From Candidatus Nitrosopumilus sp. (lineage in GTDB: Archaea > Thermoproteota > Nitrososphaeria > Nitrososphaerales > Nitrosopumilaceae), in contig JAANXA010000021.1 in the NCBI GenBank assembly GCA_018263505.1, positions 1 through 35,739 of the forward strand: a stretch of 35,739 bases of DNA, in the 5' to 3' direction. A program made the translations under genes and the position numbers. Below, piece after piece: positions 22,643-29,645 of this stretch (the first letter of the stretch is position 1; each line of letters starts with the position of its first letter). A model generated the notes under the pieces. The model had not been told where the DNA came from. It searched no databases and saw only the letters and a program-made list of their open reading frames with translations.

Positions 22643-22685
22643 ATTATTTTTCAATTGGAGCTGTATTTGTTATTATTTCTATTTA

Positions 22686-22856
22686 CTAATGTTGACATTT
22701 GCATAGAATGAACTTTGTATCAAATGTACAATCATGTGGACCTTCTGTTTTTCCTTGAGTAGGAATTTCTTTCATACAATCTTCATGACGATTTTTCCTA
22801 CAAAACCAACAAATTTCATTGGTTTTACCTGGTGTACATGAATCCATATTATTCAT
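22686..22856 (-). CDS. 56-residue cysteine-rich mini-protein
   Basis: The frame ATG (22854-22856) to TAG (22686-22688) encodes 56 residues with seven Cys (7, 16, 19, 27, 43, 52, 54), including CWFC and a terminal CKCQH. The spacing suits one or two zinc sites or an Fe-S site. There is no signal or membrane segment. It fills the gap between ilvE and the methyltransferase on the same strand (30 bp after the ilvE start region, 43 bp before the methyltransferase start). I do not recognise the family. The dense Cys pattern makes a chance frame unlikely. Confidence 0.65.
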   Translation of the reverse strand: MNNMDSCTPGKTNEICWFCRKNRHEDCMKEIPTQGKTEGPHDCTFDTKFILCKCQH

Positions 22857-22886
22857 TAATTTCTATGGTAAAAAACATGGCTAAAA

Positions 22887-23801
22887 TCAAATAAATGTTA
22901 ACCACGGCAAAAATCTTTCATCTTTTCCCATTACGACATCTGTAAATGATTTTTGTAGTGCTTTTGTAATTGTCCCCATTTTTCCATTTCCAATTTTTAC
23001 TTTGTCAATTTGTGTAACTGATTTGACTTCAGCTGCAGTACCTGTCATGAAAATTTCATCAGATGAATAAAGATCATCTCTTTCAAGATCTCTTTCAATT
23101 ACAAATCCACCATTTTCTTCAATTATTTGTATCACTGCATCTCTTGTAATGCCTTCTAATCCTCCAGCTGAAAGTGGAGGTGTTTGAATAATATCATCTT
23201 TGACTATGAAAATATTTTCAGCACTTCCTTCAGCAACTTTTCCTTGTGAATTCAACATTATTGCTTCATCGTATCCATTTTCTAATGCCTCCATTCTTGC
23301 TAATGCTGCATTTGCATAGTTTGATGCAGCTTTTGCTTGCATTGGTTGAGATCTTGAATCAATTTTTGTCCAACTGGAAACTTTACATTTTGCTCCTGAA
23401 AATTTACCTGCTTTTGATTCCCCCATTTTCCATTCCCAACATGCAATTGAAACATCTACCTTATTTTGAGTAGGTGTTAATCCCATTGTTCCATAACCAT
23501 AATATGCTAATGGTCTGACGTAACATTCTTTGAGTTTACTTGTCTTCACAGTTTCTAAAATTGCATCTGAAATTATTTTTTTTGAGAATTGCATTTTCAT
23601 CGAATATAATTTTGCAGATTTGAAAAATCTATCAACATGTTCTTGTAATCTGAATATTGCAGAACCATGTGGTGTATCATAACATCTTATTCCTTCAAAA
23701 ATTGATGTTGAATAGTGTAATGCATGAGTTAGAACATGTACTTTTGCATCTTTAAATGGAACTAATTTTCCATTCATCCATATCTTACCTGTTTCTTTCA
23801 T
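22887..23801 (-). CDS. ilvE: branched-chain amino acid aminotransferase
   Basis: The 304-residue fold-type IV PLP enzyme makes the last step of valine, leucine and isoleucine synthesis. Family marks are THALHYSTSIFEGIRCY (25-41), the catalytic Lys157 (QPMQAKAASNYANAALA), GYDEAIMLNSQGKVAEGSAENIF and PPLSAGGLEGITRDAV. D-amino acid transaminase and aminodeoxychorismate lyase are relatives, but the length and the FEGIRCY segment favour IlvE. The ATG start is clear. The gene is divergent from the small membrane protein at 23900. Confidence 0.92.
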   Translation of the reverse strand: MKETGKIWMNGKLVPFKDAKVHVLTHALHYSTSIFEGIRCYDTPHGSAIFRLQEHVDRFFKSAKLYSMKMQFSKKIISDAILETVKTSKLKECYVRPLAYYGYGTMGLTPTQNKVDVSIACWEWKMGESKAGKFSGAKCKVSSWTKIDSRSQPMQAKAASNYANAALARMEALENGYDEAIMLNSQGKVAEGSAENIFIVKDDIIQTPPLSAGGLEGITRDAVIQIIEENGGFVIERDLERDDLYSSDEIFMTGTAAEVKSVTQIDKVKIGNGKMGTITKALQKSFTDVVMGKDERFLPWLTFI

Positions 23802-23899
23802 AGGTGTGAGAAAAAACTTTACCCATTTAAAGAATTATTTTTGAATATATTTTTGATATTTTCTGTAAACTACATAATAGACAGTCATTATATGATGTC

Positions 23900-24106
23900 A
23901 TGGAATGGACAATGGGATTTTTGGCTATAATTTTACTCATAATTGGTCTTATTGGGAATGCATTTGAGATGAGAAAAATCCGTTTATCCACCACTGCTGA
24001 AGGCGAATTGGCTTCTCCAAATATTTTTTTAAATAGGAACAATTTCAAATGGTATGCCATTTTAGGTGTTGGAATTGTTCTTTGGTATATTGCTGAACGT
24101 GTTTGA
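23900..24106 (+). CDS. 68-residue two-helix membrane protein
   Basis: Two hydrophobic helices (about 5-23 and 48-65) flank a polar loop (RKIRLSTTAEGELASPNIF), a simple hairpin membrane protein. Its promoter would lie in the 98-bp gap shared with ilvE. No family is recognised. The overlapping minus-strand frame (23827-24147) is longer but has no recognisable pattern, so I prefer this one with moderate confidence. Confidence 0.55.
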   Translation: MEWTMGFLAIILLIIGLIGNAFEMRKIRLSTTAEGELASPNIFLNRNNFKWYAILGVGIVLWYIAERV

Positions 24107-24182
24107 CTGTTTCTATATAGTTTATCTCTAAATATTAGAAAAATCAAGTATTATTATTGCGTGTTTTGGGTAACGCCGAACT

Positions 24183-24248
24183 AACTCTAGATAATGGTTC
24201 ATGAATAAACCCTAGATAGTGGTATACATGTGTAAAATTTGTTATACC
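24183..24248. repeat. imperfect 25-bp tandem repeat and hairpin in a convergent gap
   Basis: In the 152 bp between the two-helix protein and lysC 3' ends, AACTCTAGATAATGG (24183-24197) recurs 25 bp later as AACCCTAGATAGTGG (24208-24222). An inverted pair GGTATA (24221-24226) and TATACC (24243-24248) follows. No gene is visible. It may be a terminator region or an unrecognised small RNA. Confidence 0.35.
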
Positions 24249-24258
24249 CCACTTATCA

Positions 24259-25674
24259 TTAAATAAAATTGATTTTTGATACTTCTTGATGTATTGCAAT
24301 AATTGCTTTTTTGATATTATCTTCTGAATCCTCTACAACTATGATAATCCTTGAAGTCTCTTCTTGTGCATCCATGTTTAAAATATTTAATCCAGATTCC
24401 CCAATTTTTGCACTAGTTCTAGATGCAACTTGTTGCACTCTCCACATTTCATCCCCAATCAATGTGATAACACCTCGATTGTATGTAATTGTTGCAAGTG
24501 AATCAAACCCTAAAAGATATTTCTCATTTCTTCTAACATAATCACCATCAAGAAATAAAATTCTTGAAAATCCTATCCCATCTTTTGTAAATGGAGATAA
24601 AATAATGAATTCACTATATCTTTTGTCTTTTTCTAATGACGTTAATAATTTTTGAATATTGGATGTTTCAATTCTAAAAATAGAACAATTTTCTTTTCCT
24701 GTAACTATTTTTATTGGATGACCTTTTTGTTCATCTAAAATTCTTTTTATTGTTGTGATTTTTTCTGGATTCTTCATATTTGTTATTGTTATTGGCATAT
24801 CTACACCATTTTCTACAATTTCTTTGATTGCAATAGGATCTAAAATTTTCATTCCAAACATTCCTGCCAATCTGGCTTCGTTGTATGATAATTCATTTAC
24901 CTCACTTAATCCTGAATCAACAATTTTTGGATCCGCTGAAACTACTGCACTATCTTTCTCAAAATCTACCCTTGTTTCATATTTTTTGTGAAACAAAATT
25001 GCAAGATCAGCTGCAGTTCTATCTGAACCTCCTCTTTCATATGTAGTAGTTACATTATCTACTGTCTTTCCAATAAAACCTCCAATTGTAACTACTTCAT
25101 TAATACTGACTAATTCTTCTGTCTTTTGCATTTTTGTACGTGATTCTGGTGCAAGAAAATTAGTTGATTCTATATTTTCATCTGTAATAATTGGCCAGTT
25201 ATCAAAACTTACAGCATCTGTTTTTACTCCATTACTTCTTAGAATGTAATTCATTACATGTGAAATTAAAATTTCTCCTGAAAATGCAAGTGCTCTGGAA
25301 CGAATTTCATCAGCAAATTCTTTAATTTTTAATGCCTCATCAAGAGCTTTTTGTGCATTTTGTAAATGAAATTCAATTGATTTTTTACAATCTTCTTTAT
25401 TTTCTGAATTTACAAATTCAAGAATTTTTTGATAAGTTAACTTCACAACTTTCAAATCAGGTGTTATTCCCTTTTCTGCATTTTTCCCTTGCTCTAAAAC
25501 AACATCAGTTAATGAACGTTTTTTATCATTATGAATAGTTAGAGGTGCTGAAAAAACTGCTATTACTTTTGAATCTCTCTTTAACCTATTAATTCGTTCA
25601 ATAATTTCTGGAATAGAAATTCCATCTGGACCTAAAGCACTCCCTCCAAATTTGGTAACTATCAAATTAGTCAT
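24259..25674 (-). CDS. lysC: aspartate kinase with C-terminal ACT domains
   Basis: The 471-residue enzyme phosphorylates aspartate, the first step to lysine, threonine and methionine. The N-terminal kinase domain has KFGGSALG (8-15), the FSGEILISH segment, GGFIGKT and TTTYERGGSDRTAADLAI. Two ACT domains follow (about 315-385 and 400-470, e.g. GVITLIGDEMWRVQQVASR), so feedback control by lysine or threonine is likely. Length and domain order are normal for a monofunctional archaeal kinase. The ATG start is clear. It lies 42 bp downstream of the GT28-like gene on the same strand. Confidence 0.93.
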   Translation of the reverse strand: MTNLIVTKFGGSALGPDGISIPEIIERINRLKRDSKVIAVFSAPLTIHNDKKRSLTDVVLEQGKNAEKGITPDLKVVKLTYQKILEFVNSENKEDCKKSIEFHLQNAQKALDEALKIKEFADEIRSRALAFSGEILISHVMNYILRSNGVKTDAVSFDNWPIITDENIESTNFLAPESRTKMQKTEELVSINEVVTIGGFIGKTVDNVTTTYERGGSDRTAADLAILFHKKYETRVDFEKDSAVVSADPKIVDSGLSEVNELSYNEARLAGMFGMKILDPIAIKEIVENGVDMPITITNMKNPEKITTIKRILDEQKGHPIKIVTGKENCSIFRIETSNIQKLLTSLEKDKRYSEFIILSPFTKDGIGFSRILFLDGDYVRRNEKYLLGFDSLATITYNRGVITLIGDEMWRVQQVASRTSAKIGESGLNILNMDAQEETSRIIIVVEDSEDNIKKAIIAIHQEVSKINFI

Positions 25675-25716
25675 GATAACTTGATAGAGTTTTGTAGTTA
25701 TCTATTAAGCATTTGA

Positions 25717-26736
25717 TTATTCTGAAAATCTTTTTTGAATGATTTCTGATGCTTTTATTGCACCCTTAGCATTTTTTTGATTTCGTTTTTCTTCAATTTT
25801 TTCCAAAATTAATTCTTTTAATTTTTTAATATCTTCAAAAATAAATCCTTGTTTTCTTGCATTATCTTCTTGCTCAAAATGACCTTTAATCGGAATGAAA
25901 ATAGATGGTGTTCCATAGGTATTGGCTTCATCAATAGTTGATTTTCCAGCTAAAGAAATTATTACATCTGCTGCAAAAATCAATTCATGTAAATTATTTA
26001 CAAATCCCATATTCCTTACATTCTCAAATTTTTTGTTTATTGCAGGACCTGATACTACAACTATTTCTATATCCTGATTAATTTTTTTAATTACTTTTAA
26101 TGATTCTTCAATTAGAAACAACCCTGCATCTGTTCCTCCAATTGATATTAGAATAGTTTTTTTTGTAAATGAAAATTTTTCACGCAATCTTGTTCTTGAT
26201 TCTTCAATTTGTCTAACAATTGGCCCTACTCTCTTAATGTTTCCTGAATCTTTCCCATATTCTGGAATTATGACTACATCACATTTGTCAATTATTTTTT
26301 CCATTGATTTATTCATTTTTCTCTCAATTATGGAGATTATTCCATTAGTAAATTTAGTTTCTAAGATATCTGTGATTAAAACAGTCGGAATTTTCATCTC
26401 TTGTGCATTAGTTAATGATGCAAAATCTTCATCACTAATCACCACATTTGGATTATCTGAAAGTAGAATTTTTTTAGATATTATTTTACATTCTTTATAA
26501 TATTTGTAATAACCCCATAACCATTTTGTGGAATTTTGTAATACTCCATTTTTGATTACAAATACTGGTGGTTTGTATGTGTCTAAAACTGTAAAATTTT
26601 GATTTCTTAAAATTTTTGCAGCTCCACTCCCTGTGATAAATTTATTTTTACATTTCTGAAATTTTTCTACAATTGCTATATCTCTGGTTACGTGACCTAA
26701 TCCTATAGGGCTAGAAAAAAAATCAAAATCATTCAT
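25717..26736 (-). CDS. GT28/MurG-like glycosyltransferase
   Basis: The 339-residue protein has the GT-B fold of UDP-sugar transferases. The N-terminal glycine loop SPIGLGHVTRDIAI resembles the MurG GGxGGH region. The C-terminal donor domain has ILISIGGTDAGLF and the segment ADVIISLAGKSTIDEANTYGTPSIFIPIKGHFEQEDNARK, the classical Glyco_tran_28 signature. In Archaea such enzymes add sugars to lipids or glycoproteins rather than murein; the acceptor here is unknown. It precedes lysC on the same strand and is divergent from tRNA-Val. Confidence 0.82.
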   Translation of the reverse strand: MNDFDFFSSPIGLGHVTRDIAIVEKFQKCKNKFITGSGAAKILRNQNFTVLDTYKPPVFVIKNGVLQNSTKWLWGYYKYYKECKIISKKILLSDNPNVVISDEDFASLTNAQEMKIPTVLITDILETKFTNGIISIIERKMNKSMEKIIDKCDVVIIPEYGKDSGNIKRVGPIVRQIEESRTRLREKFSFTKKTILISIGGTDAGLFLIEESLKVIKKINQDIEIVVVSGPAINKKFENVRNMGFVNNLHELIFAADVIISLAGKSTIDEANTYGTPSIFIPIKGHFEQEDNARKQGFIFEDIKKLKELILEKIEEKRNQKNAKGAIKASEIIQKRFSE

Positions 26737-26814
26737 GATTTTTATTATTTTTAATCAAATTTTTAGATTTTTTTCTGTCTCAAAGTTTAAATGGATTTTA
26801 ACTAGGAAGTTTTT

Positions 26815-26889
26815 GGGCTCATAGTCCAGGTCGGTTATGACGTCGCCCTTACACGGCGAAGATCCGGGGTTCAAATCCCCGTGGGCCCA
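26815..26889 (+). tRNA. tRNA-Val (anticodon TAC)
   Basis: The acceptor is GGGCTCA/TGGGCCC with one T-G pair. The anticodon arm is TCGCC-CTTACAC-GGCGA and the T arm is CGGGG-TTCAAAT-CCCCG. The D arm has a 3-bp stem GTC/GAC and the discriminator is A. A TATA-like TTTAAAT lies about 25 bp upstream. It ends 1 bp before the stop of the convergent membrane-protein gene. Confidence 0.95.
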
Positions 26890-26890
26890 T

Positions 26891-27382
26891 CTATCCAATT
26901 TTACAACAATTTTTACTTTGTAATCCCCGTGCGATCCAAAATATTGAAAAAATTAAAACACCTACTGAAATGAATTTCAATTCTAATCCTTGCATAGGGA
27001 ATAATGATAATCCTCCTATTGCGCCTAAAATTATTGCTAATGGTGCAGTACATGCAGGACATCCTGGAGTGAATATTCCAAATATTCCTCCTAACAAAGA
27101 TGTTGAATTTGATTTGACAGAATTCATCATTTTCATTCTTTTAATTCTAAATGCCACCATTGCAAAATTAATTCCACCTAAACTTGAAATTATTATTGTT
27201 AAACCAATTGATGTTGAAATGTACAATGATGATAACTCCATTGCTAAATCAAAATGCGTAGGCAGCATCGACATTGTTAAAAAATAATAAATTATTCCTA
27301 ATCCTAACCCACTAATTATTGCAATTACTGCATATTTTGTTGTTGATAAAACGTTTGAAATAATTTGTAACTTACTTGCCAA
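26891..27382 (-). CDS. four-helix membrane protein with an intramembrane CPAC motif
   Basis: The 163-residue protein has four membrane helices (about 15-37, 48-75, 95-125, 130-152). The third contains FTPGCPACTAPLAIILGAIGG, a CxxC pair flanked by Pro and Gly inside the membrane. A second Cys pair is near the C-terminus (KNCCKIG). The layout suggests thiol-disulfide or metal transfer across the membrane, but the family is not known to me. The start is TTG and lies within a perfect 17-bp palindrome. The gene ends 1 bp from the tRNA-Val. Confidence 0.75.
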   Translation of the reverse strand: MASKLQIISNVLSTTKYAVIAIISGLGLGIIYYFLTMSMLPTHFDLAMELSSLYISTSIGLTIIISSLGGINFAMVAFRIKRMKMMNSVKSNSTSLLGGIFGIFTPGCPACTAPLAIILGAIGGLSLFPMQGLELKFISVGVLIFSIFWIARGLQSKNCCKIG

Positions 27383-27387
27383 GTAAG
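27371..27387. promoter_or_regulatory. 17-bp palindrome over the CPAC membrane-protein start
   Basis: CTTACTTG-C-CAAGTAAG has perfect 8-bp arms around one base and contains the TTG start codon (27380-27382, minus strand). Its core TACTT-N3-AAGTA equals that of the palindrome over the aminotransferase start at 13827-13843. Confidence 0.42.
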
Positions 27388-27463
27388 AATATTTTGTGAT
27401 TCATCGTATTTTAACTATTTTCATTTAATCAAAGATTATTTAGACTAATATTTTTCATATTAT

Positions 27464-27715
27464 ATGACCAAATTTACATTTGATGAGAAAATAATTCTTG
27501 TTCAATATGCCATAAAAAAATTTGAAAATGAAGAAATTGTTATTAAAAAACTTAGATCAATTATTCCTGAAAAAGATATTCAAAGAAATATTGATACGTT
27601 AATTGGTACACAATTAGTAAGACGAATAGGGCCAGAAAACATTCAAAATAATGAAAGTCATACCGAGTTGCCACAACTCCATGATTCTTTAAAAGAAATA
27701 ATTGATGATTTGTAA
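27464..27715 (+). CDS. hypothetical protein, 83 residues
   Basis: This small charged, helical protein has no membrane segment. The first 60 residues (FDEKIILVQYAIKKFENEEIVIKKLRSIIP, then QRNIDTLIGTQLVRRIGP) look like a compact helical domain, possibly winged-helix-like, but I claim no family. It is monocistronic between divergent and convergent neighbours. Confidence 0.58.
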   Translation: MTKFTFDEKIILVQYAIKKFENEEIVIKKLRSIIPEKDIQRNIDTLIGTQLVRRIGPENIQNNESHTELPQLHDSLKEIIDDL

Positions 27716-27754
27716 TAATTCAAATTTTTAAAAAATAACTTTTGAAAAATTAAT

Positions 27755-28636
27755 TTAAAATCCTCTTAGTCCTTGTGGACGCATAATTTCTGGATGTTGT
27801 TTCATCCAATCTATTTTATCTAACATATCTTGTTTATCTTGAGGAAATGTTCCTTTGATTGTATATGCATTTGAACCATGATTTGCTCTAAAAATAATTT
27901 CATCATTAGAATCTATTTGATTGATTAATCTATACAATTCTTCTAATGACTCATCATCATCAATTCTGATAAATTCTCCATCAAACTTATCCAAAAACTC
28001 TTGTTTTATTCCATTTTCAAGATATAGTGTTAATGCTCCTACATATTGAGGAGAACATGCACTAATTACTTCTGCAGTTCCTTTGATGTGTTCCTTTGAA
28101 TATATTCTACCACCCAATCCTAAAATGACCATACATGACATTATGTATCCAGATTCTTTTGCTTTGTTTACTGATTTGATAATTGTTTTTGCAATAGCTC
28201 CTTTTGTTACTTTTTTTAAAACAACATCTGAACCACTTTCAATTCCTAAATATAACATGTCTAATCCTGCATCATTCATTTTCTTTAATTCTTCAGGTGT
28301 TTTTTTGAGAATGTTCATAGGCATTGCATAACATGAAATTCTTTCCAATTCTCCAAATTTTTCTTTAATGTATTTGATGATCTTTATCATGTATTCTGAA
28401 TTTAGATTTAATGCATCTCCATCTGCAAGAAATACTCTTTTAGTATTTGGTAAATAACTAGCCATCAAATCAATTTCTGATTTGATTTCTTCCCATGGTC
28501 TTTCAGAGTATTCTTTAGATCTATACATATCACAAAATGAACATTCATTGAATGAACAACCTAACGTAACTTGAAAAATTAATGATCTAGCTTCAGAGGG
28601 TGGTCTGTATAGTGGAGCATCATAATTTAGTGACAT
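27755..28636 (-). CDS. radical SAM protein with CX4CX2C cluster motif
   Basis: I place the start at ATG 28636 (293 residues); a TTG four codons earlier is the alternative. The cluster motif is GCSFNECSFCDMY, i.e. C-x4-C-x2-C (residues 27, 32, 35), one residue longer than the usual CX3CX2C. This variant is known in a COG1032-like archaeal group. Other marks are FLADGDAL, the LYLGIESGSD strand and MVILGLGG, typical of radical SAM barrels. No B12-binding or auxiliary-cluster domain is seen. The reaction and substrate are unknown. A possible 28-codon frame lies just upstream. Confidence 0.85.
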   Translation of the reverse strand: MSLNYDAPLYRPPSEARSLIFQVTLGCSFNECSFCDMYRSKEYSERPWEEIKSEIDLMASYLPNTKRVFLADGDALNLNSEYMIKIIKYIKEKFGELERISCYAMPMNILKKTPEELKKMNDAGLDMLYLGIESGSDVVLKKVTKGAIAKTIIKSVNKAKESGYIMSCMVILGLGGRIYSKEHIKGTAEVISACSPQYVGALTLYLENGIKQEFLDKFDGEFIRIDDDESLEELYRLINQIDSNDEIIFRANHGSNAYTIKGTFPQDKQDMLDKIDWMKQHPEIMRPQGLRGF

Positions 28637-28654
28637 TAATTGTTTCAAATGAAC

Positions 28655-28741
28655 TTATTTGATTATGTTTTTTATAGTTTCTATTTTGTTATTACTTTCT
28701 TCAAATTTTCTAATAGTTGGTTTTTTTGTTATTCTATTCAT
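28655..28741 (-). CDS. possible 28-residue peptide upstream of the radical SAM gene
   Basis: A short frame from ATG (28739-28741) to TAA (28655-28657) would encode a Lys/Asn/Ile-rich peptide starting MNRITKKPTIRKFEE, ending 18 bp before the radical SAM start. A TATA-like A/T run precedes it. In DNA this A/T-rich a frame of this size can arise by chance, so this is only a candidate. Confidence 0.22.
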   Translation of the reverse strand: MNRITKKPTIRKFEESNNKIETIKNIIK

Positions 28742-28799
28742 TTTAAAAATTAATTTTTAATTAATTTTAGTTAAATGTAGTAATTATCAAGTATGATTA

Positions 28800-29243
28800 A
28801 TGTTACAAGAATATTTGAAACTTAACAAAAATATTCTCATTGCTTTTGCTTCGTCCATTTCTGTATCTGCTATAGTTGCTCAATTACTATCTGAACAAGC
28901 ACATCATCTTAATACAACATATACAACAATCACTGATTATGTAATTTATTTTTCTGTTTTTAGTGGATTATTTTATTTTGATAATAAGAAAAAATATTAT
29001 TTGGAATCTGGTAAAATCAATACTTCAAAATTAAAACATGATCTCAAAAAATTAATAACATCTCTGGGTATTGCTGAAATTGTTTATACTATAATTCGTT
29101 GGTTTTTACAATACTACTTCCTTATTCTTAATTATGATCCATATTTTGCATCAATTATATCTCAAGGAATATCTACAATAATCTATATGATGGTGGTTAA
29201 TCTCAGTGTTAAATTAACAAGGTTATACAAAAATGAAAATTAG
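28800..29243 (+). CDS. four-helix membrane protein, function unknown
   Basis: The 147-residue protein has four hydrophobic helices (about 10-30, 42-60, 85-108, 115-138). A short cytoplasmic-looking segment (DNKKKYYLESGKINTSKLKHDLKK) separates the second and third. No family is recognised. Its 3' end overlaps the RNase HI gene by 11 bp, so the two are cotranscribed. The 151-bp region upstream holds the radical SAM promoter and the small candidate peptide. Confidence 0.68.
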   Translation: MLQEYLKLNKNILIAFASSISVSAIVAQLLSEQAHHLNTTYTTITDYVIYFSVFSGLFYFDNKKKYYLESGKINTSKLKHDLKKLITSLGIAEIVYTIIRWFLQYYFLILNYDPYFASIISQGISTIIYMMVVNLSVKLTRLYKNEN

Positions 29244-29586
29244 TATTTATGTTGATGGTTCAGGAGGCTCAGACAGTGGTTATGGATATTTTGTAAAGGA
29301 AACTGGAGAATCATTTTATGAAAAAAAAATTGATTTAACAAACAATCAGGCTGAATATTTTGCAATTATTTCAGCATTAAAAAAATTCATTGATTCAGAT
29401 TATGAGATTACAATATACAGTGATTCAAAAAACACTGTAAACCAATTAAATCATAAATTTGCAATAAATAATGACAAACTTCGTGAATTAGCACGTGAAT
29501 CTTGGAAAATTATGGGAACATCTGATATTCTTATTCAATGGATCCCAAGAAAAGAAAATTTGGCAGGAAAAATGTTGGGAAGTTAA
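29233..29586 (+). CDS. RNase HI-like protein lacking the fourth catalytic carboxylate
   Basis: The 117-residue protein has the type 1 RNase H fold, which cleaves RNA in RNA-DNA hybrids. Three catalytic acids are in place: Asp8 (YVDGSGG), Glu41 (NNQAEYFAI) and Asp64 (YSDSKNTV). The usual final motif N-x-A-D is NLAGKML, with Gly112 where the fourth Asp normally lies. The rest of the C-terminal segment (WIPRKENLAG) is well conserved, so the change is a point replacement, not a truncation. It may be weakly active or act as a binding protein. It overlaps the upstream membrane-protein gene by 11 bp. Confidence 0.85.
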   Translation: MKISIYVDGSGGSDSGYGYFVKETGESFYEKKIDLTNNQAEYFAIISALKKFIDSDYEITIYSDSKNTVNQLNHKFAINNDKLRELARESWKIMGTSDILIQWIPRKENLAGKMLGS

Positions 29587-29645
29587 ATTAAGTCCAAAAA
29601 TTTCATGAATAACTTTATTATACAAAATCCTTAAGTTCCAAACGT

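Noticed and set aside
23827-24147. 106-residue minus-strand frame between ilvE and lysC
   Set aside because: It lies opposite a simple two-helix membrane protein, has irregular composition and no motif. The plus-strand frame is more protein-like, though the choice is not certain.
27755-28636. Broken cluster motif in the radical SAM protein
   Set aside because: The CX4CX2C spacing looks like an insertion but is a known variant in this group of archaeal radical SAM proteins, and the rest is intact.
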